Shown here in pieces: positions 51,722-60,447 of a stretch of 64,000 nucleotides of DNA (position 1 is the stretch's first letter; every line of letters starts with the position of its first letter). Under the pieces are notes generated by a model, which worked only from the letters and a program-made list of their open reading frames with translations, was not told where the DNA came from and made no database searches. The stretch is from Dyella silvae (GTDB lineage: Bacteria; Pseudomonadota; Gammaproteobacteria; Xanthomonadales; Rhodanobacteraceae). Location: positions 682,001 to 746,000 of the forward strand of contig NZ_JAPJBQ010000001.1 of the NCBI RefSeq assembly GCF_026421305.1, written 5' to 3'. A program made the translations under genes and the position numbers.

Positions 51722-52720
51722 ATGCACCTGGTGTGCCCCGCCGGCAACTTGCCGGCTCTGCAAGCGGCGATCGATGCCGGCGCGGATGCGGTCTACGCGG
51801 GCTTTCGCGATCAGACCAACGCACGTGCGTTTCCCGGTCTCAATTTCAGCGACGACGAGCTTCGCCGTGGCATCAGCTACGCTCATGCTCGCGGCCGCAA
51901 GGTCTATCTTGCGCTGAATACCTATCCTGACAGCGCGAGGTTGTCGATTTGGGAACGAGCCGTAGACAAGGCGGCGGACTTTGGCTGCGACGCCATCATC
52001 GCCGCTGAAATGTCGGTGCTCGACTATGCGACGCGCACTTACCCGCGCCTCGCGCGTCACCTTTCCGTGCAGGGATCGGCCACCACCGCACCCGCACTGC
52101 GCTACATGTATGAGCACTTTGGCATTGAACGCGCGGTGTTGCCCCGGGTGCTTTCGGTTCAGCAGGTAGAACGTTTGTGCGAGCAGTCGCCTGTGCCGCT
52201 CGAGGTGTTCGCGTTTGGCAGCCTTTGCATCATGGTGGAAGGCCGGTGCCAGCTCTCAAGTTATGTCACCGGCGCATCGCCCAATCGCCACGGCGTCTGT
52301 TCGCCGGCAAGCTTCGTGCGGTGGGACGAGCATGCCGACGGCAGCCGGAGCGTACGCCTCAATCAGGTGCTGATCGATCGCTTCAAGCCTTCGGAGCCGG
52401 CCGGTTACCCAACCGTGTGCAAAGGCCGTTTTGCGGTGGGTGGCGAAACCTTTCACGCACTAGAAGAACCGACCAGCCTCAATACGCTGGAGTTGTTGCC
52501 GCGACTCGCAGCAGCCGGCGTCGCGGCGTTGAAGATAGAGGGCCGTCAACGTGGCGTGGCATATGTGACATCGGTGACCCGTACCTGGCGCGAGGCGCTG
52601 GACCGTTACCAGGCCGCCCCATCGGGCTGGTCCTCTGACCCCGCATGGCAAAAGGAATTGTCGAAGCATGCCGAGGGCCACCAGACCACGCTTGGCCCCT
52701 ATCACCGCAACTGGCACTGA
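51722..52720 (+). CDS. ubiU: Ubiquinone biosynthesis protein UbiU (U32 peptidase family)
   Basis: 332 residues from ATG 51722, which matches the E. coli-type start (M.L.CPAGN.PAL.AA). UbiU with UbiV carries [4Fe-4S] clusters and hydroxylates the quinone ring without O2, using prephenate as hydroxyl donor. Four candidate cluster Cys are in FGSLCIMVEGRCQLSSY, GVCSPASF and YPTVCKGRF. Further signatures are SLNTLELLPRL, LKIEGRQRGVAYV and GHQTTLGPYHRNW at the C-terminus. It is followed by ubiV after 9 bp. A longer frame from GTG 51677 is possible but unlikely. Confidence 0.93.
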   Translation: MHLVCPAGNLPALQAAIDAGADAVYAGFRDQTNARAFPGLNFSDDELRRGISYAHARGRKVYLALNTYPDSARLSIWERAVDKAADFGCDAIIAAEMSVLDYATRTYPRLARHLSVQGSATTAPALRYMYEHFGIERAVLPRVLSVQQVERLCEQSPVPLEVFAFGSLCIMVEGRCQLSSYVTGASPNRHGVCSPASFVRWDEHADGSRSVRLNQVLIDRFKPSEPAGYPTVCKGRFAVGGETFHALEEPTSLNTLELLPRLAAAGVAALKIEGRQRGVAYVTSVTRTWREALDRYQAAPSGWSSDPAWQKELSKHAEGHQTTLGPYHRNWH

Positions 52721-52729
52721 TCCACGCAC

Positions 52730-53617
52730 ATGATGAAGCTAAGCCTTGGTCCCCTGCAGTACTTCTGGACGCGCGAGCAGACGCTTTCGTTCTATCGCGA
52801 CGCCGCGCGATGGCCGGTCGACGTTATTTATCTGGGCGAGACGGTATGCAGCAAGCGCCGTGAGCTCGGCACGCGCGACTGGATAGCACTGGCCGAAGAG
52901 CTGGCAGAAAGTGGAAAACAGATCGTGCTGTCCTCGCTCGCATTGATCGAGGCGGAGTCCGAGCTCGGTGCATTGCAGCGCCTGATGGGCGACGGCCGCT
53001 TTCTGATCGAAGCCAACGATCTGTCCGCGGTGCAGTTGTGCAAGGCACGCGGCATACCGTTCGTTGCCGGACCCACGGTCAATGTCTACAACCATCGCGC
53101 GCTTGCCATCCTGATGGACGACGGCATGTCTCGCTGGGTGCCTGGCATCGAACAAGGCGAAGCGTTACTGCACGATCTGCGCACGGCCCTGCTGGCCGAT
53201 GGACGCGACATGCCCGAGTTGGAAGTCATTGCCTATGGCCGCCTGCCACTGGCCTATTCCGCACGCTGCTTCACGGCCAGGGCCTTCGATGTGGCCAAGG
53301 ATCAGTGCGGCTTTCGCTGCATTGAGCATCCCGACGGCCTGCCGCTTGCCACACGCGAAGGCCAGCCGTTGCTGCGTATCAACGGCGTACAAATCCAGAG
53401 CGAGCAAGTGATGGATCTGGGACCTGAGCTGCCTGCATTACGCGAGCTTGGCGTCGACATGCTGCGGTTGTACCCGCAGGCCGAGCGCACGAGCGAGGTG
53501 GTCGCGCATTACGACCTGGCGCGGCACTCGCCTCAGCCGCCGCCGCGGCTTGCAGCCCGCAACGGCTACTGGCACGGCGAGCCCGGCTTGCACAGGGAAA
53601 CGACAACGCCCGCCTGA
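52730..53617 (+). CDS. ubiV: Ubiquinone biosynthesis protein UbiV (U32 peptidase family)
   Basis: 295 residues. UbiV forms a heterodimer with UbiU for O2-independent hydroxylation. The cluster Cys are C42-equivalent in YLGETVCSKRREL and the group in YSARCFTARAFDVAKDQCGF followed by RC. LSLGPLQYFWTREQTLSFY at the start and RINGVQIQSEQVMDL near 235 are typical. The ribosome site is weak (ATGATG start). The C-terminal 45 residues are Pro/Arg-rich and diverge. Its stop is 17 bp from the end of the convergent nadB gene. Confidence 0.92.
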   Translation: MMKLSLGPLQYFWTREQTLSFYRDAARWPVDVIYLGETVCSKRRELGTRDWIALAEELAESGKQIVLSSLALIEAESELGALQRLMGDGRFLIEANDLSAVQLCKARGIPFVAGPTVNVYNHRALAILMDDGMSRWVPGIEQGEALLHDLRTALLADGRDMPELEVIAYGRLPLAYSARCFTARAFDVAKDQCGFRCIEHPDGLPLATREGQPLLRINGVQIQSEQVMDLGPELPALRELGVDMLRLYPQAERTSEVVAHYDLARHSPQPPPRLAARNGYWHGEPGLHRETTTPA

Positions 53618-53633
53618 CACCGCGGGCCACCGC

Positions 53634-55067
53634 CTAACCATCAGCGCGATAGTGCGCCCCCAGGCTGGCGCGACGATTCAAGGCGGACTGCACGATCTGC
53701 CGTGCCAGTTGCGCCTGCCAGCCCATGGCACTCCAGTCTGCGCATTGTTGTTCCGCGTGCCGAAGTGTTTTCTCTATGCGGATCGGCCCTGCGGCATCCC
53801 ACAGGCATTCGCGAAGCTCGGCCAACGGCTGTTCTGCAAGGGAACTTGAGCGCTCGCACCAGCGGTAGCTGCCGCGAGAAGCAGCACTCGGTGCTTGCGC
53901 CAGATGCTGGCCAAGCCGCCGTCCGCAAAGCACACCCTCCAACAAGGAGTTGCTCGCCAGACGATTGGCACCGTGCACGCCGTTGCATGCCACCTCACCC
54001 ACGGCGTAGAGCCCTGCGACAGAAGTTTTGCCATTCATGTCAGCGGACAAGCCGCCCATATGGAAGTGCGCCGCCGGGGTCACCGGAATCAACGCGTGGC
54101 GCGGATCGATGCCATGAGCCAGACATGCAGCCAAAACGGTAGGGAATCGTGTCGACAAGGCACCGCTTACCGCACCCGCGTCGAGCCAGACCTGGCCGTC
54201 AGCGTGCCTGGCGTGCCACACGTGACGCGCCACGATATCGCGCGGCGCAAGATCGCCCATCGGGTGCACGTTATCCATCAAGGCGGAGCCATCGGCCCGG
54301 CGCAAGCGGGCGCCCGCGCCACGCAACGCCTCGGTGATCAGCGGAAGACAATGCATCCCCGCGATATCCAGGGCGGTGGGATGAAACTGCACAAACTCGA
54401 GATCGCGCATGGCCGCGCCCGCTGCCATGCCAAGTGCGAGGCCACTGCCATCCGCGCCGGGAGGATTGCTCGTACGCGCAAATAAAGCGCCAATGCCACC
54501 CGTTGCCAGCACAACGGCCGACGCTTCCATTTCCTCATGTTGTCCGGAGGCGTTACGGATTCGTACGCCACGCACGCTATCGCCATGCATCAGCAAGGCA
54601 TCCACATCGACATCGTCGCGCCATTGGATGTGCGGTGCCTTGCGGGCCTGATCGTGCATGGCACGGACCATATGCGCACCGCTGGCATCACCGCCTGCGT
54701 GAACGATGCGCGCCGCCCGGTGACCGCCTTCACGCCCCAGCTGAAGGCCGCCGTTTGGCTGGCGATCGAACGGCACGCCCAATGCGGACAGCCATTCGAC
54801 GGCCGACGGCGCGGCGTTGCAGAGCCAACGCACCATCGCCAGGTCGTTATGGCCGCTGCCGGCAGTCATCGTATCGGCAACATGCTCGGTAGCCACATCA
54901 TCCACACCTATGGCCGCTGCGATGCCACCTTGCGCCAACGCGCTCGCGCTATCGCTTCCACCCCGCGCCCGGCAAAATAACAAAACCGGCGTCGGCGCCA
55001 AGGCCAATGCCGTTGCCAGACCCGCCACCCCTCCCCCAACGATGATGACCGGCTGCCGGGATGGCAT
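53634..55067 (-). CDS. nadB: L-aspartate oxidase
   Basis: 477 residues. NadB oxidises L-aspartate to iminoaspartate for NAD synthesis, using O2, fumarate or quinones as electron acceptor. FAD motif VIIVGGGVAGLATALALA at residue ~7, ALAQGGIAAAIG, GGHRAARIVHAGGDASGAHM, and RDIVARHVWHARH with active-site Arg, then HFHMGGLSADMNGKTSVAGL with the succinate-dehydrogenase-like His. GGGAG sits 8 nt upstream within nadA, whose stop overlaps this ATG by one base. It is the last gene of the minus operon. Confidence 0.95.
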   Translation of the reverse strand: MPSRQPVIIVGGGVAGLATALALAPTPVLLFCRARGGSDSASALAQGGIAAAIGVDDVATEHVADTMTAGSGHNDLAMVRWLCNAAPSAVEWLSALGVPFDRQPNGGLQLGREGGHRAARIVHAGGDASGAHMVRAMHDQARKAPHIQWRDDVDVDALLMHGDSVRGVRIRNASGQHEEMEASAVVLATGGIGALFARTSNPPGADGSGLALGMAAGAAMRDLEFVQFHPTALDIAGMHCLPLITEALRGAGARLRRADGSALMDNVHPMGDLAPRDIVARHVWHARHADGQVWLDAGAVSGALSTRFPTVLAACLAHGIDPRHALIPVTPAAHFHMGGLSADMNGKTSVAGLYAVGEVACNGVHGANRLASNSLLEGVLCGRRLGQHLAQAPSAASRGSYRWCERSSSLAEQPLAELRECLWDAAGPIRIEKTLRHAEQQCADWSAMGWQAQLARQIVQSALNRRASLGAHYRADG

Positions 55068-56092
55068 CAGACCGTCTCGCGCCTGCCTACCGACAACATG
55101 CGATGCAACGCCTTGCGCGCCGCGCGCGCTGTGTCCGCAGGCACTTCCACCGGATGCTTCATGTCACGCAGTGCCTCGAAAATGCTGGGCAAAGTGATTC
55201 GCTGCATATGCGGGCACAAGTTGCATGGCTTGATGAATTCGGTAGCGGGAAACCGGGTGCGCAGATTGTCCGCCATGGAGCATTCGGTGATCAGCGCGAC
55301 ACGCTCCGGCCGCTCGCGCTCCAGCCATTGGCTCATCGCCGTTGTCGAGCCCACGAAATCGGCCTCCGCCAGAACGTCCGGCGGGCACTCAGGATGCGCC
55401 ACCAACTGCGCTTGAAATTGTTCGCGTGCGTGGCGGGCCTGCTGCGCGGTGAACTTTTCGTGCACTTCACAGCGGCCATCCCACAGCACGAGCTCCACAT
55501 CGGTCAATGACGCCACATGGCGGCCGAGAAACTGATCGGGGAGAAAGATCACCTTGGGCGAATCCATCGACTCGACGACCTGTACCGCATTGGCCGAGGT
55601 GCAGATGGCATCGGATTCTGCTTTCACTGCCGCCGAGGTGTTGGCGTAGCTCACCACAGGCACGCCCGGGTGCCTCATTCGCAGTGCGCGTACGTCCGCC
55701 GCCGTGATGGACGATGCCAGCGAGCAACCCGCCTCGAGGCTGGGTATCAGCACCGTTTTTTCCGGGGCCAGAATCTTCGCGCTTTCAGCCATGAAATGAA
55801 CACCGCAAAGCACGATAAGGTCGGCGTCGCATTCGGCTGCCGCTTGCGCCAGGCCAAGTGAATCGCCGGTTACATCGGCCACGCCGTGGAAGATCTCCGG
55901 CGCCTGATAGCTGTGCGCCATGATCACAGCGCCACGAAGTGCCGCCAGCTGACGGATGGCATCGATCCATGGCAGATGCATGGCCACTTCGATGCAGGGC
56001 ATCACGGTCTCAAGCGTAACCGTCAGATCGGCGTACTGGTGCTCCAGCTCATCCCGCCATGCGGGCGCCGGCAGGTTTGCAAGTCCACTCAT
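55067..56092 (-). CDS. nadA: Quinolinate synthase
   Basis: 341 residues from ATG 56092; the longer frame to 56215 covers the end of the upstream gene. NadA condenses iminoaspartate with DHAP to quinolinate using one [4Fe-4S] cluster. Three Cys ligand motifs are seen: VLCGVHFMAESAKIL, SDAICTSANAV, and KPCNLCPHMQRIT. Oxygen damages the cluster, so placement with other Fe-S enzymes in a low-oxygen regulon makes sense. It lies 46 bp after the chorismate mutase-UbiT gene. Confidence 0.95.
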   Translation of the reverse strand: MSGLANLPAPAWRDELEHQYADLTVTLETVMPCIEVAMHLPWIDAIRQLAALRGAVIMAHSYQAPEIFHGVADVTGDSLGLAQAAAECDADLIVLCGVHFMAESAKILAPEKTVLIPSLEAGCSLASSITAADVRALRMRHPGVPVVSYANTSAAVKAESDAICTSANAVQVVESMDSPKVIFLPDQFLGRHVASLTDVELVLWDGRCEVHEKFTAQQARHAREQFQAQLVAHPECPPDVLAEADFVGSTTAMSQWLERERPERVALITECSMADNLRTRFPATEFIKPCNLCPHMQRITLPSIFEALRDMKHPVEVPADTARAARKALHRMLSVGRRETV

Positions 56093-56138
56093 GTGGTTGG
56101 TTCCGATTAAAAAGGATGGACCCGAAAGTGTTCGCGTA

Positions 56139-57026
56139 TCAGGCGACTTCGCCGTGATAGACGGCTCTGGCGACGCGCGCGAAACGAGCACCACGGTTGA
56201 GCACGATGCGCTCACCTAACGGCACCTGTTCCCAGGGCAGGCGCTCCAGGAGATTGCGTGCCGTAAGCCCGAGCTCTACGTCACCCGTCAACGCCAGCCT
56301 GCGTTGAAAGAACAGCGTATCGGCGTCTTCCAGCCGGCTGGCCAGCAACAGCAGATCGGTGGCGCTCCCACGCACCCCCGCCTCGGCGGGGCCATCGACC
56401 AGCCGCAGACCATCAGCACCCAACTGAAATACCCAGCGAAGCCCGAGATCACTGACTTCAATGCCGAGCCGGCGTCCACGCATGAACTCGAGAGAGCCGT
56501 CCTGCACCGATGCCCCCAATACCCGTGCCACGGCTCTTTCGATGCCATGACGTTGCCAGGCTTGCGGCACGACACGCAGCAAGGGCGCAAAGCGTCTGGG
56601 CGGCGGAATCAGCCTGAGGAGGCGAAGTTTCATGTCAGTGGCAGCCATGTCGTCGGGGAAAGCGCCGCGCATGTTGGCTGCTGCAGGCGTGTCACTGCCA
56701 TGACCAAGGTCAACGCTGGTCCGGCCTGACGCATCCGTTATATCGATACCTTGTTGACGGCAGGCCTCGCGGATCACCAGATCCAACAACTGCTGCGCCG
56801 TCGAAGAAGGCACGTTCAACCTTGCCGCCAGCCGATCGATCCGTAGCCGTATTTGGCGTTCGCGCATCAGATCGCGCGGCGCCGAGCCGGTGCGGCGCTT
56901 GCACCTTGCGATGGTAGCCACCAGACGCCTGCGCATCGCCAGCAACACGATGAGACTGTCATCGACCCGGTCAATGGCGCCACGGGCAAGCGCCAGCGTG
57001 CGCCGCTCAGGCCACATGGGCGGCAT
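56139..57026 (-). CDS. Chorismate mutase-UbiT (SCP2) fusion
   Basis: 295 residues in one frame. Residues ~12-93 are an AroQ-type chorismate mutase: RGAIDRVDDSLIVLLAMRRR, then K43, then PRDLMRERQ, with active-site Arg, Lys, Asp, Arg-Glu and Gln at the expected places. Residues ~150-275 are the SCP2 lipid-binding domain of UbiT, with the signature DADTLFFQRRLALTGDVELG at 234-253 and NLLERL. UbiT is an accessory factor of O2-independent ubiquinone synthesis, and prephenate, the mutase product, is the reported hydroxyl donor for UbiUV. It overlaps the DGC gene by 20 bp. Confidence 0.8.
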   Translation of the reverse strand: MPPMWPERRTLALARGAIDRVDDSLIVLLAMRRRLVATIARCKRRTGSAPRDLMRERQIRLRIDRLAARLNVPSSTAQQLLDLVIREACRQQGIDITDASGRTSVDLGHGSDTPAAANMRGAFPDDMAATDMKLRLLRLIPPPRRFAPLLRVVPQAWQRHGIERAVARVLGASVQDGSLEFMRGRRLGIEVSDLGLRWVFQLGADGLRLVDGPAEAGVRGSATDLLLLASRLEDADTLFFQRRLALTGDVELGLTARNLLERLPWEQVPLGERIVLNRGARFARVARAVYHGEVA

Positions 57027-57402
57027 CAGGGGTTTCCGCCGCCCATTGCTGCGCCACAGGCAGCACCTCTTTGAGGTAGACGCGCCGTGCTTCGGTGATG
57101 TCGAAATCGGCGTGCTGCCGCTTCTTCACGCCACAATCCGACAGCAAAACGTGCGCATCGGCCGTTACGCCAGCATGGGCGAGACATGCCTGCACGCATT
57201 TCATGGCGCAACCATCCAACGCCAGGATGCGTCGCCCGCTCTGCGCGGTTCGCACCAAGCCCGTCACACCACCGCCCACGCCCGCAATGCAGGACATCTC
57301 AGCCCATTGCTCGCGATCAAGCGTCAGAGCGAGATGATTGGCCATCTGGGCTGCGCTGGAACATCCAGAGCAGGAGTAGACAAGCGGAAGCCTCGCTTTC
57401 AT
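57007..57402 (-). CDS. DGC-domain putative zinc/metal-binding protein
   Basis: 131 residues with AGGAG 8 nt upstream. It matches the DGC family (named for an Asp-Gly-Cys motif): VYSCSGCSSAAQMANHLAL at the start, MSCIAGVGGGVTGLV in the middle, ILALDGCAMKCVQACL and LLSDCGVKKR. Four or more conserved Cys could bind a metal or cluster. The family's function is unknown, but it is often near anaerobic or metal genes. It is the first gene of the ubiT-nadA-nadB operon. Confidence 0.8.
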   Translation of the reverse strand: MKARLPLVYSCSGCSSAAQMANHLALTLDREQWAEMSCIAGVGGGVTGLVRTAQSGRRILALDGCAMKCVQACLAHAGVTADAHVLLSDCGVKKRQHADFDITEARRVYLKEVLPVAQQWAAETPDAAHVA

Positions 57403-57513
57403 CGGTGACTCCTCTCTTTGATCGAGAGCGATTTGCGAAGTGCCCTGCCGCCCGGGAGGGAGCGAGCACCACAGGAACGCGGCACATCAAAGTGCATGCG
57501 GCGCGTCATCGCC

Positions 57514-57527
57514 CTGATATGAGTCAA
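57514..57527 (-). promoter_or_regulatory. FNR/DNR-like box upstream of the DGC-ubiT-nadAB operon
   Basis: On the plus strand CTGAT-atga-GTCAA, with the same half-sites as 48016-48029. It lies 112 bp upstream of the DGC start, which leaves room for a promoter at about -41.5 spacing and a ~75-nt leader. A weaker half-site (TTGATC) is at 57417. The 255-bp gap to the dps gene otherwise contains no gene. Confidence 0.55.
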
Positions 57528-57657
57528 CGATATGGCGGATTTCGCGTGTCGCCCCGAAAATCAAACGACGCACACGCTACGCGGGGACTCCCCTCAAAGA
57601 CACAGATAGCGAGAAGCCACTGGCAACCGCTATCCGTATCGATCCATCCGTGGCGCG

Positions 57658-58197
57658 TCAGGCGCGGCGGCTGGTTTCAAACAGGAACCATACGCGGCGC
57701 TCGGCCTCGTCGATCCAGTTTTCGAGCAAGCTGGCGGTAGCGACATCGCGATGCTCGTCGCACAGCTCATGCGTGGCGCGCATGAATGCTGCGAGGCGCT
57801 GATTGTCTTCGCGCAGCTCGGCCAGCATGTCGTCGGGCGTCACGAATTCCGCATCGTTGTCCGACAGGCGCGCAAGGCGCTTGGCATGCCCCAGAGAGCG
57901 CAGCGTCGTCCCGCCTATCTTGCGTACGCGTTCGGCAATGGGGTCGACCGTGGCATAGATCTGGTCAGACTGCTCGTCCAGCAGCAGGTGGTAGTCACGA
58001 AAATACGGCCCGGACATGTGCCAGTGAAAATTCTTGGTCTTCAGGTAAAGCGATATCACGTCCGCCAGAAGCGCATTGAGCTCGCCCGAGATATCCTGTG
58101 TCGCCTGCTCACCCAGTGCCGAAGGCGTATTCAACGCCGCCTTCTGGCGGGTCTTGAGTGTGGTGGTATCGCTCTTGGTCTTGCTCTTGTCACTCAT
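57658..58197 (-). CDS. dps: Dps family DNA-binding ferritin-like protein
   Basis: 179 residues. Dps forms dodecamers that store iron using H2O2 and coat DNA. The ferroxidase site residues are in TKNFHWHMSGPYFRDYHLLL followed by DEQSD. The N-terminus (SDKSKTKSDTTTLKTRQKAAL) is a Lys-rich tail able to bind DNA. AGGAGA precedes the ATG. It is a likely stress or stationary-phase gene and may have its own promoter in the 33-bp gap or be read through from the YoaK-like gene upstream. Confidence 0.93.
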   Translation of the reverse strand: MSDKSKTKSDTTTLKTRQKAALNTPSALGEQATQDISGELNALLADVISLYLKTKNFHWHMSGPYFRDYHLLLDEQSDQIYATVDPIAERVRKIGGTTLRSLGHAKRLARLSDNDAEFVTPDDMLAELREDNQRLAAFMRATHELCDEHRDVATASLLENWIDEAERRVWFLFETSRRA

Positions 58198-58230
58198 GGT
58201 GAGTCTCCTGTAGTGGACTGAAGCATGTCG

Positions 58231-58908
58231 TCACGGCTGGGCGTCGGCATGGCGAAGCAGCGCTGCGGCGGCAAGCACCGGCGGCACCACGAAGCACCAC
58301 ACGCCCCCGAAGGCATAGCAAAGCGCACCACCGGCGCACCCCGCCGCAAAGGCGAGCACGGCCAGGCCCATGCCTTTCAGCCGGGTGTTGAGCGCTTCCC
58401 TCTTGTCGTCTGGCACGCCGCAAATATGGTCGGCGATGTCCAGCATCATCTGCGTGGTGGTGCCCGTCATCAGCGTGGAAGGTGGCGAGCTGCCCAGGTG
58501 GACACGGTGCAAGGCATTCTGGATGGCCATTGCTCCCACCAGGATCATGCCCGTCAGTGTCGACGACCAACTGTCGACGCCCGGAAAGGGGCCGTAATGC
58601 AAGGCCAGGATCATTGCCACCACAAAGAGCACCAACATGATCGCCAGCAGTGATTGCACTACCGGCAATCCTCTGCTCATGAGCCGGTAGCGCAACAGGC
58701 GCGATCCGATCACAAACAGGCAAAACACGGGCAAAGCGAGCAGCTTGGCGACAACGCCAGACGTGCCTGAGATCAGGGCTGCGCCGATGGTGACGAAGTT
58801 GCCGGTGACATGCGCGGTGAACAGTCCATGCAGCGCAAGAAAACCTGCCGTGTCGACGTAGCCGGCCATGACGCTGAGGATGGTCGGCAGTAAGGGCTTC
58901 TCAGCCAT
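58231..58908 (-). CDS. YoaK/DUF1275 family membrane protein
   Basis: 225 residues with about six to seven TM helices. DUF1275 signatures: AGYVDTAGFLALHGLFTAHV then TGNFVTIG at the start and GAMAIQNALHR in the middle, followed by TTTQMMLDIAD. Function of the family is unknown; it behaves as a small inner-membrane transporter-like protein. It is 42 bp downstream of the porin gene, so it is probably the last gene of the XapX operon. Confidence 0.88.
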   Translation of the reverse strand: MAEKPLLPTILSVMAGYVDTAGFLALHGLFTAHVTGNFVTIGAALISGTSGVVAKLLALPVFCLFVIGSRLLRYRLMSRGLPVVQSLLAIMLVLFVVAMILALHYGPFPGVDSWSSTLTGMILVGAMAIQNALHRVHLGSSPPSTLMTGTTTQMMLDIADHICGVPDDKREALNTRLKGMGLAVLAFAAGCAGGALCYAFGGVWCFVVPPVLAAAALLRHADAQP

Positions 58909-58950
58909 ACAAATACAATCTCCCCGGGTTCCGCCCGATCGCGGGTGGCG

Positions 58951-60438
58951 TTACCACATGAATTTCCCTTCAACGCCTATGTAATCGCCGTCGCGCCCAC
59001 CCGCCATGCGAATGGCGCGACCGACGTCGTAATGAACAGCTTCCACTGCCCCGGTGAAGTTGGCGTTGAAGGTGTAGTCGGCACGAACCTGTCCGTAGAC
59101 GCCGGTCCAGCTTCCACCGCGTCCCGCGGTAGCGGGCAGCGGAATGTTCGGTTGTACGTAAATGGCATCTGCCGTGGTTTGCCGCCACTGAAAGCCCACC
59201 GCACCCATAAGCGTGAGCTTCGCGACGGGCTTTATGGTCAGGCTCGGCTTGATGTGAATGAGATTGGTGTAACCCGTAAAGCCGGCCAGCGTGAAGTAAT
59301 AGCCGTTCGGAAACAGTGGATTGAACGTACCCAGCTTGTTGTCGCCCGGATGGTTATCGCCCGAAGCGGCATCTATCTGCAGCCCTAAACGTGGGAACCA
59401 TGGCTTATCCCAGGTGTACCCCGCCCGCGCACCGGAGCCCCAGGCATCGATGTCCTTGGTGCCGACATGGCCACGCTGCAGCATGCCTTCGAGATCCCAG
59501 TCGACACCGGCATGATTGCCGGCAAAACGAACATCGTAGACGTCCCGATGCTCGTCACCCGTGGCATCCAGATAGCGCGCGTTGTCGCGTATGTAGCGCG
59601 AGTAATACGCGGACAGCTCGTTCTTGCCCCATACCAGTCGCTCGACGCGCAGCGTGTCAAAGCGAAAGTGGCGATTCGACGTATCGTCGAACGGATGGAG
59701 GTTCGAGTACTGCACCGGCTGACTGACGAAGGCGATGAAGCGCCACTTCCCCGTTTCCCAATCGACCCAGATCGCATCGAATGACTGCCGCACATTGGGT
59801 CCGTCACGCAACGACACGAAGCGCTGCAGGTCGAAGGCGAAATCCTGCCGCCCCGCGCGCGCTTTGAAAGTGCCCGAATCGAACGTTCGCACATACGCCA
59901 GAAAGGCCAGCCGCAAGTCCCATGGATTGCGATCGGCACCACCAATCACCTGCTTTCCGACCGTGCGGGCATCCTCAATCTGTACAAACGCCTGCCAATA
60001 CGTGGCAAAACGAAGGTCGCCATGGATCTGGAAACGTTGCAACAGATAGGTGTCGTTGGGGTTGTGGCCAATGCCAAAGTTGGCCGCATCCAACATTTCC
60101 GTTCGCTCACGCAAATTGACGCCGAGCGAGAGGTAGGTGCCAGGATCGGTTGCGCTCAAGGCGATGTACTTGAGCGCATCGCCCCATTGCGTGCGCAACG
60201 CAGGATTGGCCAGTACCGACCAGTCCTCCTGCCAGCGATTGCTTCGCAACACGGGGCGAGTGGCAACATCCTGGGCGGGTGTGCTCTGGGTGGAGTCTAC
60301 CGACACTTCCTGCGCATAAACCGGCACCGCGCCGAACCCGAGCACAGCACCGAGCGCGCGCGCCAGAATCATGCGGCGCGACACGACCGGTGTGTGCGCG
60401 CCGCTGAGAGAAGGGCATGGCGCCCTTCGCGTTCGCAT
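58951..60438 (-). CDS. Alginate-export family outer-membrane porin
   Basis: 495 residues from ATG 60438, 9 bp after the VOC gene; ATG 60372 is an alternative, giving a neater signal peptide (ILARALGAVLGFGAVPVYAQ). The body matches the alginate export domain (AlgE-like, 18-stranded barrel): LGVNLRERTEMLDAANFGIG, RFATYWQAFVQIEDARTVGK, ARAGRQDFAFDLQRFVSLRD and a C-terminal GVEGKFMW strand. In this gene context it more likely takes up or exports a small or polymeric acid than alginate itself, as no alginate genes are here. Confidence 0.88.
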   Translation of the reverse strand: MRTRRAPCPSLSGAHTPVVSRRMILARALGAVLGFGAVPVYAQEVSVDSTQSTPAQDVATRPVLRSNRWQEDWSVLANPALRTQWGDALKYIALSATDPGTYLSLGVNLRERTEMLDAANFGIGHNPNDTYLLQRFQIHGDLRFATYWQAFVQIEDARTVGKQVIGGADRNPWDLRLAFLAYVRTFDSGTFKARAGRQDFAFDLQRFVSLRDGPNVRQSFDAIWVDWETGKWRFIAFVSQPVQYSNLHPFDDTSNRHFRFDTLRVERLVWGKNELSAYYSRYIRDNARYLDATGDEHRDVYDVRFAGNHAGVDWDLEGMLQRGHVGTKDIDAWGSGARAGYTWDKPWFPRLGLQIDAASGDNHPGDNKLGTFNPLFPNGYYFTLAGFTGYTNLIHIKPSLTIKPVAKLTLMGAVGFQWRQTTADAIYVQPNIPLPATAGRGGSWTGVYGQVRADYTFNANFTGAVEAVHYDVGRAIRMAGGRDGDYIGVEGKFMW

Positions 60439-60447
60439 AGCGATAAC

